64,000 nucleotides of DNA from Siderastrea siderea (Eukaryota; Cnidaria; Anthozoa; Scleractinia; Rhizangiidae), in NCBI GenBank assembly GCA_964030785.1, contig OZ034973.1, positions 1,012,132 through 1,076,131 of the forward strand, written 5' to 3'. Positions 35,286 through 47,507 of the stretch are shown piece after piece. The notes below the pieces were generated by a model. It worked only from the letters and a program-made list of their open reading frames with translations. It ran no database searches and was not told the DNA's origin. Positions within the stretch are counted from its first letter, which is position 1; each line of letters starts with the position of its first letter. Made by a program: the position numbers and the translations under genes.

Positions 35286-38200
35286 ATGGCGGCTGGTGGC
35301 TCCAGCTCGGAAATTCAGACCACTGCGATTCCGTGGTCAAGAGATGAAATTTCCTCTTGTAACTGTGATGAAAAACCTTTTACACAGGTTCACTGTAAGT
35401 GTTGGAACTGCCGCGGGAGGGCAGTGCACAGGAGTACAGAATTGCGGCATTGGAGGGAAGCTTGCGTTTCTTCCACGTGTAGATTCGCGAACGAATCGGA
35501 AGAATCAGTTTGTGGTACGGCGGACATGGATATTCAGCAGGAAAATGACGAGTGGCATGAGTTACCAAGTGTTGTAGGATCCCCTCCAAATTGTCGGTCA
35601 AGAAGTGACTCTTTGGATTCCTGCAGCTGCGCTGCTGACCCTGTGACACAAGAAGAAATTACCAATCCCCTGAAAGAAATTGTTGTGAAGGCAGTGCTCG
35701 ATGCAATGGCTATCATGGAAGACTATGGTGTTTCAATAAAAACGTTTGAAGACATTCTTGAATACGGAAAAACTATGTTACTTACTTTTGTTGGAGATGA
35801 TGTTGATGTGGATATTCTGAGTGCCTTGTGGCCTAAGAACTGGAATGCAGTTCAATCGCTTCCAAAAAAAGAGGGCTTTGATGATGTAAAAGAATATTAT
35901 ATTTGCATTTGCAGAGAGAATAAGACATTTACCCGAAGTGGTAAAACACACACAAAATACGAGTACAGCCGCAAATGGAGCATCATGGAAAGCAGGGATG
36001 AGTTTTGTTCTCATTGTGGTAAGAAAGGATACATTAAGTATTACTATCTTGGTTTAAATGCAAAGGTTAAGAACTGGTTTCGTAGTGAGAGCATGTGCAG
36101 AAAATTGTTGTCCCACTGGGATGAAAGGGAGCATTGGCTAGGAACAGCTACAAGCTGGCCAGTGAAAAAGGAAATGTGGGATGGGGAAAGATGGCTAGAT
36201 CTCCAGTGGCTTTGGGACCCAGACCAAAGATGGACTCTCCCAACAAGGTGTGTGAATTGCAAAGCTATCATTTCCGCACAAACACTATCTCACTATGACA
36301 ATAGTATGGCTTTAAGTGGATTACCCCGAATACTTTGAGACATTTCTCTTTCAAATTAAAACAACAACCGGTTCTCCTCTGAATCTAGCTTTCATTGGCC
36401 ACTGGGATGCGTGGCAGCCTTTTAGAACAAGCGTACGGAGTTGTGAGTCAATTGAAATCTCTATTGCTAATATGTATAAGGAAGACCGTGCACATGTGGA
36501 GGAAGTGTATGTTGTAGGTTTTGTACCCAATAATTCTGTCCCTAATGATGTACCAGAGCGTTTTGGTCCATTTTTAAGACCCCCTATGAATGATCTTACC
36601 AATGTATTCATTGATGGATTTCAAGTACCCTACCCTGCTGTACTTACTACAAGTAATTATGAACCAGGTGAAATGCCCACTGTGCGAGTTTTGCTGTTGT
36701 GTTGGACTGCAGATCATCCTGGCCAATGTGAATTTGGAAAATTTCTGAATCAGGGTAAATGTGGCTGCAGAAGATGTAAACTTTCTGGACAGCAAAGTGA
36801 ACATTCCTACCATTATTACTATGGTGACAATCGTTTCCACTGCCGCTACCCATGGGAAAGCAGGGATGTTGAACTTGAACAAGAGAATTTCTATGACCTT
36901 GACAATGAAACACGCACGTCTGTGAGAAAGAGGTTGTTTTCTGACAAAGGCTTCAATGGAACAAGTTTACTGCACAAATATATATTTGTATCCTTTATAT
37001 GGATTTGATGTTCTATAGCATACAGTTATTGATATTTTTCACACTGTCACACTTAACCTTTGCAAAAATCAAGTCCAAAGATTTCTAGAACTTGAACTGC
37101 TTGACAAAACTTACCTGGATGAACAGATTAAGAACTACCCATGGACAACTGAGTTAAAGACTGGAAGACTTCCTGTTGCAGTTGGAGGGGATGGTAAAGG
37201 CCTTGGATTCTGGAAAGCAGAGGGTTTTCAAAATTTGCATATCCCATGCTTGAGTGCATTCTTGAAGAAAAGCTGCATAACGTAAATGAACGCGAAATTC
37301 TTTGTTCAGTTGCACGATTCACAGAATTGCATTTTAACAGTGGCAGAGATGGATGGGATGATCAAATGATTGAAATGCATAAAGTGCTGGCCAAAAGAAT
37401 AAATGTCAAAATTGAAGAAACACAAGGTCTTGATATGTGTACAATATCAGTACACAACTTGCTTCAGACCATGAAGATATACTAAACTTTGCTGCAACAG
37501 ACAATTATTGGTGTGCTGTTTTGAGAGAGCAGTTAAAGATTATGTGAAAGGTCTAACAATTGCAAAGGTGTGGATGGGACTTTTGCTAAAGCTGTAGCTC
37601 GCAGAGAGTACCTAAAAAGTCTTCAAGAAAAAGATTATTGAGCGAACCGAGACAAATGACACAAGTCAGGTATGAAAATTTCGAAAATACACTTCAAATA
37701 CAAAGGCAAACGTTAAAAGGGGTAAAGCTCCTTGTGCCCAAATTGAAGTCAAACTATTTGCATTTTTTTTATTATATCAGCCTTCAGATCAACTCCATCA
37801 CTGATATTAGGTAGTCAGCCGATAACAAATTTATAAATCAAGGAATGAGTTTGAATTTCACATTATGTTGTATTTTAAATTCTCTAAACTTCATTTTTCT
37901 CTCCCCCTACCTATCCCCCACCCCACCCTTTCTTCTTTCAAAACAATTAACAATCTTAGGCACACATTTACATTGCAAATGAACATGGCCATTGACCATT
38001 TCCACATCTCCCATAATACACCTTGTTTGCCCCCCAAAATTTTGCATAAGTACTGTTTTAAATTTCTCTTGCGACGACAGTATGTCCCAAGAGAAATTGA
38101 AAACAATGCTTATGCAAAATTTTGGGGGGCAAACAAGGTGTATTATGGGAGATGTGAAAGTGGCGAATGTACATGTTAAACTAGTAGGTCATTTTTAATT

Positions 38201-39045
38201 AGCCTCATTTTGTGTCACTTTCTTTTAGGGCATAGTGAGTTCTGTGGAAAAGGCAAGAGTAGCATGTCACAAAGATGCTCGCCACTCATTGTTGATTGGG
38301 ACAACAAGCAGAGTTGTGAGTTGTGGAACTCATAAACTCTGATCATGAGAAGATTGCATCATCTGTATCACTTACTCAAGCTGAAGTTTCAAGTGTTTGT
38401 CCAGTTACCAAGAAATGTTTTGTGTCAAACCTTGGACATGGAGCTACAGTTCTGTCAAGTAATAATACCATTATTGTGCTGTTACGTGGCACTAATGCGG
38501 TGCTCTCAGTAAACAGGTTCTTGTCAGTTCGGTGCAAAGAACAAGGCTGTCAACTAATTTGTGAAGATACTGTGAAGCCCTGTCACCTTGATGATTTTGG
38601 GCAACCTGTTATTAGCACTTTAAATGGTTTCCCAAAAGTCCAATTGCAGCCCGGTGGTGACACGATGTTCCTGTTAACAGACAGCATTCAGAGAAAAGTC
38701 ATGCTTTATGACTGCGGAAATAATGTGGCAACTGTGGTTGACTAAATGAGGAAACTGAGAACACTGCCATATGAACTTGTTGTTCCTGTGTAATCAGAAC
38801 AAGGTGACATGCTATGTATTCAAGGTGAAGAGCCTAGAGATGTTTGGCATGGCAAAGTAGTTAGCATCAGTAGGGAAAGGAATGAAGTTGATGTGTACTT
38901 TTACGTTGAGAAACAGCATGAACCCAATAAGTTTGTTCGTGAGACTTTTGGAAGATTGGCAAGAAACACAGTTTCTTTTGATTCTGTCATTGCTGTTGCA
39001 ACTGGTAGATGGATTAGTGCAAATTGCTGGCCAAAAAATATCTGA
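35286..39045 (+). pseudogene. Tnp2-like (Transposase_21) transposase, frameshifted
   Basis: The first frame (35286-36338, MAAGGSSSEI) has Cys-rich N-terminal motifs (CNCDEK, CKCWNCRG) and a second zinc-binding-like pair (FCSHCGKKG). A one-base break near 36310 moves the frame to 36316-37008, which holds the signature block: GHWDAWQPF, PERFGPFLRPPMNDL, then RVLLLCWTADHPGQCEFGKF and GKCGCRRCKL, as in the DDE transposases of CACTA elements. After further breaks near 37000, 37245 and 37480, a DUF4218-like part (ARFTELHFNSG, CTISVHNLLQ) and two C-terminal segments (38323-38745, 38809-39045) follow. It would cut and join the element ends. This copy is inactive unless some breaks are introns or assembly errors. 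Confidence 0.75.
38003..38156. repeat. Foldback MITE (long hairpin)
   Basis: The left arm starting CACATCTCCCATAATACACC is nearly perfectly complementary to the right arm ending GGTGTATTATGGGAGATGTG. The arms run about 60 bases each around a short centre. It is inserted inside the degenerate transposase gene. Confidence 0.9.
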
Positions 39046-40573
39046 TCTCTTCATTCATCTTAAAACAGTGCTATAATATATTATTATAAAGTTGTCAGGT
39101 CAATCTTAACGAATTTCTTTGTAACCTTTTTCTCTGGCTGCTGTGGCTGCTTTGCTTTCTGTGGCTGCCAGTATGAAGTATGTACCCAGTATGCCAATAT
39201 GTGTAACATTTTGTTTGAAAACTGGCAAATGTGACATAAAAGGGCATGATAAGTCATTTTGAGGCAAGAATTTACAAAATAATGTGGTTGATTTTTTGAG
39301 ATGATTTTAGCTCGATCTGTAACGTATTAAAAGCAAATACCATTTCATGTATATGTATCTTGAATATACCAGGCCAGGGTAGTGCTATTAGTGCATGAGC
39401 CAGGACCCTAAATTTGGCCGATTGGTACCACTCAGGGGACAAAGGCTAATGTCTATGGTGATGTAGGTCAACATCCCTAGTTTACATTTTCGGGTGATAG
39501 CATTGCCAATTGTGTCACCTTCAGGGGGAAAATGACACCTCTGCTTACCCCTCCCCCATTGGGCCATTTTCCAATGTGAGAATTATACATAGCATTCCCA
39601 ACATAATTTACTTACTTTATTGTACGGAACTGGCATGGGGAAACGACTCAATAAAGAAGTCGAAAATGAAGTCCAGTCAACCAGTACACCATTGTAATCA
39701 ATACTTTTGGACAGGGTGTAATCACATGACTGGTCACGTGAGCTTTAATGGTCGAAAACGCATTTTTTTCTTGCTAGTGCTTTGTTAGTCGATAATATTA
39801 CACTGTTTTGTGTTTTCATCTTTTCCTTCTTGCTAGAGATCATTATCACATTACTTTAAAGCCGAAATATGTCTCCTGTGACAACAAAATTTCACTTTTT
39901 GGCATCCTTGATAACTAGTAACCAGTCCCCTAGATTTCATTCGAACTAAACAAAGTGGCCTAGCACTGCCAATAGGACCAATTTTGCTATTTCGTTGGAT
40001 TGTGTAAATCACATCTGCTCCTACTAATTTGAATTGCTCTTAAAAATGGAAATAGAACTAAGTTTCATCTTGAAATGTGAAGTTTCTTTTTAATACTTTC
40101 CTTTGAGTCAGACAATAAGCTACTGTCACGTGTTAGAGCGGTTTTCCTGAGTGTATTGATAGCAAAACAAAAGCAATTACTCTGACCATTACAACAGACA
40201 CAAACAACACAACACAATGAACCAAATACATGTAACCGACGCTAAGCAAAAACGATTGTGAGCATGTCGGGATTGGTTTTGGTTGCACTTTTGATTGGTT
40301 GAGAAAGTGGCGCTGTTTTTTTTTACCAACCGCAAGCAAAGTAAGGCAACACCAAAGCAAATGGAAATTACTTTCGACAGTCAATTGAAAACTGCTCTGT
40401 TCTGGACTTGATTTTAGCACAGTAAAACATGCTTTCGCACCGTATTTTTGTTCTTGAGTATCCATTAATCTTCATGTGGCAGAGTTCTTTAGTGTCACAC
40501 TAAGTTCACTGATAGTCAACTGTGTTTCTCTTCTTCAATATATGAACAAGTTAAAAATCCCTGGAACTGACAG
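39046..40573. other. Spacer between transposon genes, no gene seen
   Basis: Contains the left member (39390-39535) of a diverged inverted repeat pair whose partner is at 44662-44789. Otherwise only short open frames. Confidence 0.4.
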
Positions 40574-43500
40574 TTAGGCCTGGACAGTGGCCGAGGAATG
40601 TAACAGTGGAGTATCGGGTATGAAAGCGGACTTCTCAGTAACCACATTAATCCTCCTCTTCGCTATTTCCATCAACAATGACTTCCACACCCTCCTGTGC
40701 GGCTTAGTTTTCACAATCCTGCAGTCAACACAAGTCTGTATACATGTTAGGACGTTCGCCATGCAAATTAAACACAGTCTGAAAGTCTGCACGATCTGGG
40801 ACATCTGCATGCAAGAAGCTCCAGCACTGCCTCGAGAGCAGGCTTTCCATCCATCCAGTCAATTGTCAGACTTGATTCGTCTTCCGCTGAGCTCCCCATC
40901 TTCCATCCGAATACAACTGGATCGTGGATTGATGGGCTACCTGCAGACAACGCCTCCAAATACGCGCTTGATAGTTTGTCCGCATGGTGTGCTCTCGAAG
41001 ACAGTCGTTGGAAGGTAGTAACTTGTGCGACTCAACCTTTCCATTCTTCGCAAAGAAAAGATTGTATCTAAGATCATTCACGTACTTGCATTTGTCCCAG
41101 ATGAGTAAAAAAAGCAGGTCACCTTCTCGATGACCCAGAAAAGGTCTTCTGAAAGGTCCCAGGATTGACCCAGCTCAGTGAATGCTTGTTTTGCATCATT
41201 GTCTGACTTGACAATCTTTAGGGCGATGAGTTTGCCTTTACAAGCAAAAGCACCAACTGTGTCACATCAGGTGAAGGAATAAAGACCAACGAGACCCTGA
41301 CAAACATCTTCCCCGATAGTAGTAACCCCTTTTATGTCAATCAACCTTGTGCTACCGCATTTCGGGAACAAACTGTCATCAATGGAACTGGAAAAGGCCA
41401 GAAGCAGCACAAACACATCGGTATCTTCTGAGCTGACCACCACTGCGTCATAGCCACCTTGCACGTAGCAGTAGACGAGTAACAGCCTCCTCTTGGCAGC
41501 TACATAACTCCTGCACTTTCACTGTTCTGTCTCCAGAAATCCTCCAGCATTTCTCCTCATACTTGACATACAGCTCTTTTCTATTCCACTGAATTCTCTG
41601 AACGTACTGCTCAGTTTGTCATTCTTCGACCAGAAACCTTATGAAGCTTGTTTTGCTCTTCACCTGGCTCAGGTGGGGCAGTTATGTTCACTACTTGCAC
41701 TCCAGGCACTTCCCCTCGCATGCTTCTTTCTGCGTTGTTAATGGGATTTTCCTTGTAGCTGTCGAAAACGACATCGATCCTGCTGCTAAGCAATCAAGTA
41801 AGACCATAGCCATCAAGGAGGATGCCAGGCTTCCAAACGTGATCTGGGTGCTTTCGACGCTCACCTTCAGTACGAGGGCCATCCCATCTACAACCGTAGC
41901 TGAGTTATTTGGTGACCCGTCAGCTAGCTGGACATTCTTTCACAGTTAAGAATCCAATGCCGCCTTGTTGGTCTTCCGCTGTCGTCAATTCCCAAAGCAT
42001 AGGACCAAGGCTATGTTGCAGCATGTCCTTAACTTCAATCTTCCGACTTTGTCCGGTAATTGTCATTCTCCCAAAAAGAGATCTGTTGGCTTTGATTATC
42101 ACGGTTCTTCCCTGAGTCGAGACTGCTTTCTTCTTACCCGAGTGACCTAGACATCTTCAGTTTTTTCAACTTCACAGGATCGTGAAACTTTGAAGCCTTT
42201 CCTCCTTGAATTGCTGGAATTCTTGTTCTCAAATCTCACAGGCGTAAAGTAAGTCGTATGAAATATCTGCAGGAGCTTCTTTCGCTGTCGAGATGCCGTT
42301 AAGGTCTTGGTTTCCTACGAATGGATTACTCCAGCTCTCGATGAGGGCTTCAACTGCCAATACTTGCTTTTCATTTTTAGACATTCTCGGTGATTGCATC
42401 TCATCGTGGTGAAATTGAGGTCGCTTTGCTTGTACTAAACTTCTCAGCTGATCGAGCACACCTGTACTCTGCCGTAAGTCAAAATCTATTTACAGCGCGG
42501 GTCTTCAAGCTGAATCTTGTCATGATCGCTGTCGTCTTTTGTCTTTGTTGACAGTTACTTCAATGGTCTGATCCACGAGAATCCTCCCAAACGGACTCTC
42601 GCTGGCTAGCTGCACAGAAAAATAACCTTCCATAAAATTCCGATGTACACAGGATGTTTCACATAATTGAACTTGTCGTATGCAAAGCACCATGAGATCA
42701 TATGATGAACTACATAGAGATGTAGTAACCAGTTATCTTCTGGGGACGCACGGATGAGGCCTAGCAGCACATCCCCAACAAGGTGGATGTAGGACATCCA
42801 AAAGGCGGACAACTGGCTATTCTCGTGGAGGAGATGCTCCAGGTATTGACTCCACAATTGGTACACCTGCAACAAGGACTCGCTGTTCAAGACGCCATTG
42901 TACTGCAACACACTGAAGGATTCAGCTATTTCTTCAGCCTCAGACTGGATTGTGCGAAGGTGTGCCAGCTTGTTTGGATAGTTAATTAGAACTGTTTCCA
43001 CATGAGCTGCAGTAACACCTGATCTATGCACGTGTGAACTCGAAACCCATGATTGTACATCTCTTTCGAGGACACCTGAGACTGAACCTTCTGCGATTAT
43101 CCCAGATTCAGTGCAGATATCGCGCAATCCAGCGTCTTGGAACCGTTTGCCGATTATGGATAGAAGGTTGAAATAGTATGAAAAGTTCCCAGCCTGAGAA
43201 GAACTTCAGCGCAGACTTATTTGTGCTTCCAGGCAACCTCATAAGCTTTCGCGTAAAGTGCTTAGTCCATGACAACCACAATCTCAGGTAGATTTAAAAT
43301 CTTCCTGATACCCTCTGACTGACATAAGGTCTAACTGGCTGTGGATAGCTGAGTCACGGGAGCAGTTATTGTAGGAAGATATCCATCAACATCTTGCATA
43401 GCCGGTTCATGGCTATGAAACGTAATGTTAAAGCCTGTCCGGCTTGGGAACCGCTGATTGTCTCCTTTAATCAGTCTTGCAATAAGCCAAAGTAGGTCCT

Positions 43501-43820
43501 TTCTTCTAGAAATCTGTTCATGGCCACCATAATCACCCTGCCTCCTGGGATGTATGCGGATAGAGGCTGAACTTCCTGCGTGATGGTCCTCTGCTTTCGT
43601 TTACTGATAACTGGAGGCTGTATACTGAGGAGTTGTGGTCCGTATACCTTGGGTTAGACACAGCAATTCCATTAACATGGTGAGTGGTTCCCTCTCCTGT
43701 GAGTGTCTCCTCTAACCTGTCGATGTTATCCCTTACCAGGTTGGGGAACACGTTAGGTTGAATAGCCCCTGGAAGAACCACCTCCTGATTTAAGTTTGCT
43801 GCCATCTTCTGTAGGTACAA
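40574..43820 (-). pseudogene. Decayed multi-copy gene with SEDTD and CXC-like motifs
   Basis: Minus-strand segments in several frames line up in one order. 43820-43533 has ETLTGEGTTHHVNGIAV. 43127-42606 has FWMSYIHLVGDVLLGLI and MISWCFAYDKFNY. 41793-41611 has IDVVFDSYKENPINNAER. 41464-41267 has AVVVSSEDTDVFVLLLAF. About 41080-40600 ends in a cysteine-rich CXC-like tail (LACRCPRSCRLSDC, then CMANVLTCIQTCVDC). I recall this order from an uncharacterised gene family found many times in cnidarian and fish genomes; the function is unknown. The SEDTDVFV block could be a PIN/XPG-type nuclease core, which is inference. Frameshifts and stops make it a pseudogene. Confidence 0.6.
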
Positions 43821-44989
43821 AGCTGTGTCATTTTTTTCGAGCTGTGGGTAGGACAGAACATGTCCGAGTCTACATGTTCAGCATTTGTATAAATTCCACA
43901 TTTTCGGTCAGCGTTTTCACCCCATACGACAACAGAATGTGTTTAGGAGGTTTGCTTTGGCAACAGATGTTGCATAAATGAGATCTTGGCTGATAGAGTT
44001 GATCAACATCTTTATTCTTGTAGACGGATTAGCTGCGGCGCAGTTGCCAAGGAGGACGCCAGTAAAGAAAATGACCAGGCATTCTGGAACTGGGAAATTG
44101 TCTGGTACAACATGTAATCGATGAATTGGCCATGGGGTGGTATACTTTGGTATGCTTCATATCCGTAATGGAACGTCAGATGTGAGCAGAACACTTATCA
44201 GTGACATTTGTAATATCTGTGGTTGCAAGCCTGTAGCTTTCAAGTTCCTTTTCCAAAAGAAGCTTTTCTTTAACCTTCTACCTAACTTAAAAATTGCCTG
44301 ATATTTCAATACAAACTCTAACCTGAATCTCTTCATTACACACCTCAAACGTCTGAAGGGTCAGTTATGCATTTTTTACGGTTTCCTCATGAGAAACCCC
44401 AGCTTACGTAAAACAACTTTACTTGGGGCTGTGACATGAGACAAAGTGGTCAGCGGCTCGAATTGAAGGCTCATAAAAACTTTTTCAGTGGATGAAAATT
44501 ATCATCACACGATCGCAAAGAAAAAAAAGAGTCGTTTTTATTCTTATTTTTCAGAAGATAAATCCCCACACCCTAGATGGGTAGGCCAGTAGAAGTTCAT
44601 GATTAACTGGACGTGCAGGATAGGACCAAACATTTTACCCACCCCACCCCCTTAAAAAATCATGGAAGATGACACTTTGGCAAATGCTATCACATATATT
44701 CTTTTACTAAGGGTAAAGAGCTTTCCAAAAATGTATGTCACTGTTTGTCCCCCAAAGTGGTACCATTCACCTCCTCTGGCTCATGCACTATATCCCAAGT
44801 CTAAAAGGAACATGGAAAATCACTTTCCTTTTATTTTGCTTGTAAATAAATCACATATAACAATAACTTGTTTCCGTTATTTTATTTACACGACATAATA
44901 GTTAAGCTTCAAGGCTAGGACTAACAACATTAATTTGGAAGTATTTTCACACTACTTTGGGAATGTTACGAGAAAACATTCCCATGTTA
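43821..44989. other. Upstream flank of the CXC-type gene, no clear gene
   Basis: Short minus-strand frames (44012-44194 and 44157-44348) may belong to the 5' part of the decayed gene, but no motif was recognised. The segment includes the right member (44662-44789) of the inverted repeat pair. Confidence 0.35.
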
Positions 44990-45640
44990 TTCTTAACTTT
45001 GGGGATATGGGAAATATTCCCAAATTAGTATTCTCAACTTTGGGAATGTTATGGGGAAATATTCCCATATTATTCTGAACATTGCCAATAATGGGAAAAT
45101 ATTCCCATATTATTCTTAACATTGGGAGTGTTATGGGGAAATATTCCCATAATATTCTCAACTTTGGGAATAACATGGGAAAATATTCCCATATTATTCT
45201 CAACTTTGGGAATAACGTGGGAAAATATTCCCATATGATTCTCAATATTAGGAATATTATGGGAAAATATTCCCATGATATTCTCAACTTTGGGAATCTT
45301 ATGGGGAAATATTCCCATATTATTCTCAACTTTGGGAATCTTATGGGGAAATATTCCCATATTATTCTCAACTTTGGGAATCTTATGGGGAAATATTCCC
45401 GTATTATTCTCAACATTGGGAATAGTATGGGGAAATATTCCCATATTATTCTCAACTTTGGGAATAATATGGGAAAGTATTCCCATGTTATTCTTAACGT
45501 TCGGAATAATATGGGAAAATATTCCCATATTATTCTCAACTTTGGGAATAAGATGGGAAAATATTCCCACATTATTCTCTATTTTGGGAATTATATGGGA
45601 AAATGTTCCCATGATTTTCACAATGTTGGGATCACGAAGA
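44990..45640. repeat. Right subterminal array, 42-bp units
   Basis: About 15 units of ATTATTCTCAACTTTGGGAA plus TATGGGGAAATATTCCCAT, period 42 bases. Each unit carries a near-palindrome GGGAAATATTCCC. Because 42 is a multiple of three, long artefactual frames of 14-residue repeats appear on both strands. Confidence 0.9.
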
Positions 45641-45800
45641 AAGCAACACTTTTTCCCCAAAAACCCCAATTATTACATCTAAGGAGTCAACAGCTTCCCA
45701 AAAATATCCCAAATGTGGAATTCCATGTCTCGGTTTTTTCCCAATTATTGGGAATTTTCCCATTCAATTCCCAACTGGGAATTTTGAAAACGTTCCTGTG

Positions 45801-45815
45801 ATGATGATGATGATG

Positions 45816-45865
<50 letters not shown>

Positions 45866-45880
45866 TTTATTTTATTTAAT
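45801..45880. repeat. (ATG)n-(ATT)n-(TTTA)n microsatellite
   Basis: Compound simple repeat lying between the transposon end and the SEA exon donor at 45889. It leaves the SEA exon only about 90 bases from the transposon. Confidence 0.9.
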
Positions 45881-45889
45881 TTTTTTTAC

Positions 45890-46264
45890 CTGTTGGAAGG
45901 GTAGTGACGGCAGTCACAGTTGGAGTCGTAGGCACAACCTCTCTGGCAGACACCCTGCCTAAAACTAGAAATTCTAGCTCTTTCGTACCATTGGCTGTTT
46001 GGAACTCTTCGACGATACTGTTATTGGTTACATTTGATGTAGGCTCAAAGACAAGGTCATAGTCTACCCCGACACTTCCTCGGAAAAATCTAATAATACG
46101 GATGGCCACAAAAAAGCGAAATTTTCTCCTGCAGAAGGGTACAATAATGGCAGTTATCTCGACAATGAGAGCACGTGATTTTTGAGAATTGATGTCATCG
46201 TACGCAAGGTCGTAAGTCCTCCCTGTGATGGTTACTGTCACTGAAAACGTTCGTTTAGGCTTCT
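45890..46264 (-). CDS. Mucin-like gene, SEA-domain exon
   Basis: A 375-base exon, phase 1 at both ends, with acceptor GTCTTTTAG and donor GTAAAA. It encodes a SEA-type fold: a strand-rich start (KRTFSVTVTI), a middle LIVEITAIIVPFC, then RFFRGSVGVDYDLVF. SEA domains of transmembrane mucins self-cleave at G-S in a GSVVV-like motif, and here the match is GSVGV. A Thr/Pro-rich linker (VVPTTPTVTAVTT) leads to the membrane exon. Autocleavage is inferred from the motif only. The exon is sandwiched between the EGF exons and the transposon-filled intron. Confidence 0.8.
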
Positions 46265-46765
46265 CTAAAAGACAAAAGGAAACAAAAAGCAATCACTTTT
46301 CTGTGAACAGAAAGAGTCAAATATTTGTAATAAAACTTTCTCAAGAGTGATTAACATCTCATCGGAGCAGTCCAATATCAAACAGAGGACAGTTAAAGAA
46401 CACGAACATTATCATTATCGTGTTTGACACGAAAATAAACTTACTTACTTACTAACTTACTTACTTTCTTACTTACTTACTACTTTGTTGCATCAGTGTT
46501 CAAGCAAATTTATGATAACGTTTAGGTCGAGAAAAAAACTGTTTTCAGAGAAATAAAATAGGGTAACTACTATTCCTTTAATGCCCCATTTATCGCACGT
46601 AATAAACCTAGTGATTGACACACGGTCTTCCGCACCTTGGTACAGGCTGTTAAACAAATAAATAAATAATAAACAACAATAGTAAACACTCGCCATGTTT
46701 ACACACATGCTTTTCTATTCTTTAATACCTGCAATAAAAGCGCAATATAAATGACTTTATCTCAC
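46265..46765 (-). other. Intron of the mucin-like gene
   Basis: Between the EGF2 and SEA exons. Contains a TTAC/TACT simple repeat near 46440-46485. No other feature was seen. Confidence 0.7.
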
Positions 46766-46879
46766 CTTCTTCGCAGTTCTTTCCTTGAAAACGTCCTGTA
46801 CATGTGCATTGGAATGATTGATCTTCCTTTGTACAGGTTCCACCATTTAAACAAGGGTTGGGATTACACGCATCGGGGA
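46766..46879 (-). CDS. Mucin-like gene, EGF exon 2
   Basis: A 114-base exon, phase 1-1, with acceptor TAATTTCAG and donor GTGAGA. It encodes a complete six-cysteine EGF module: PDACNPNPCLNGGTC then TKEDQSFQCTC and GRFQGKNCEE. EGF modules next to a SEA domain are typical of membrane mucins, where they stiffen or signal from the membrane-proximal part. The orphan exon at 5389-5502 is its closest relative in the window. Confidence 0.9.
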
Positions 46880-47507
46880 CTGAAATTAGTAAATAAGTGA
46901 AATGTTGGCTTGTGCCCGAGAAAAAAGATCAATCGATGGAAATTCGGCACATATAGCGCTATTCAATATTATTCCCCTTATGTGTCACTGGTAAAATCTG
47001 TTGAATTATAAATTAAAAATTTGGGGTAAATAGCATTTGAGTTCCCCTTTCTTAAACAGAAGACAACATAAATTTCTTACATGGGTGCAGTAGAATACAC
47101 ATAGCGCCTGGAAAAAACACTGTCTAAGATCTGCTAGAAAAAACTTAACTCGGAAAATGTTGCAAGACAAACTAATTGCAGTGATTTGTCAACTATTGTG
47201 GAACGAAGAACATATTGCAGGACACAAATAATGCATTATTGCCTGTACGTAGTTAAGGCCACAAATAAAGAATAGTCCGAAAAGGTGCAAATGAAAGAGT
47301 CGATGCGAGGTACTGAAAAGGAAATCAAAACGCCAGCAACATACAACACGAGAGAGCTTTAATTTAAACATTAAAATAATTACTTCTTACCTCTCTCTAT
47401 AACTCAGTTACTAATATAACTCATAAACAGATTTTTGTGATCAAACTGAACTCAATGCTTATTAAAAACAACTCTTCAGATGGAGAACTGTGCAAGAGTT
47501 ACTGTAC
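46880..47507 (-). other. Intron of the mucin-like gene
   Basis: Between the two EGF exons. AT-rich, no repeat or coding pattern noticed. Confidence 0.7.

Larger units (their letters stand above)
30300..45800. mobile_element. 15.5-kb EnSpm/CACTA-like DNA transposon carrying three genes
   Basis: Terminal inverted repeats of 32 bases (30300-30331 and 45769-45800) start CACAGG and match at 30 positions. Both ends abut ATT/ATG trinucleotide runs, which hides any 2-3 bp target duplication. Just inside each end is a short-period array (30485-30960 and 44990-45640), typical of CACTA subterminal repeats. Inside are a Tnp2-like transposase, a divergent five-exon gene and a decayed CXC-type gene. The element sits wholly within the intron between the SEA and transmembrane exons of the mucin-like gene. 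Confidence 0.75.

Noticed and set aside
30485..45640. The two spaced repeat arrays as a CRISPR array
   Set aside because: Units are contiguous with no unique spacers, and the context is a eukaryotic transposon.
44952..45801. Open frames of 14-residue repeats on both strands (MGKYSHIILNFGN- and MGIFSHIIPKVENN-like)
   Set aside because: They read through the non-coding 42-bp transposon array; the period is a multiple of three and both strands are open.
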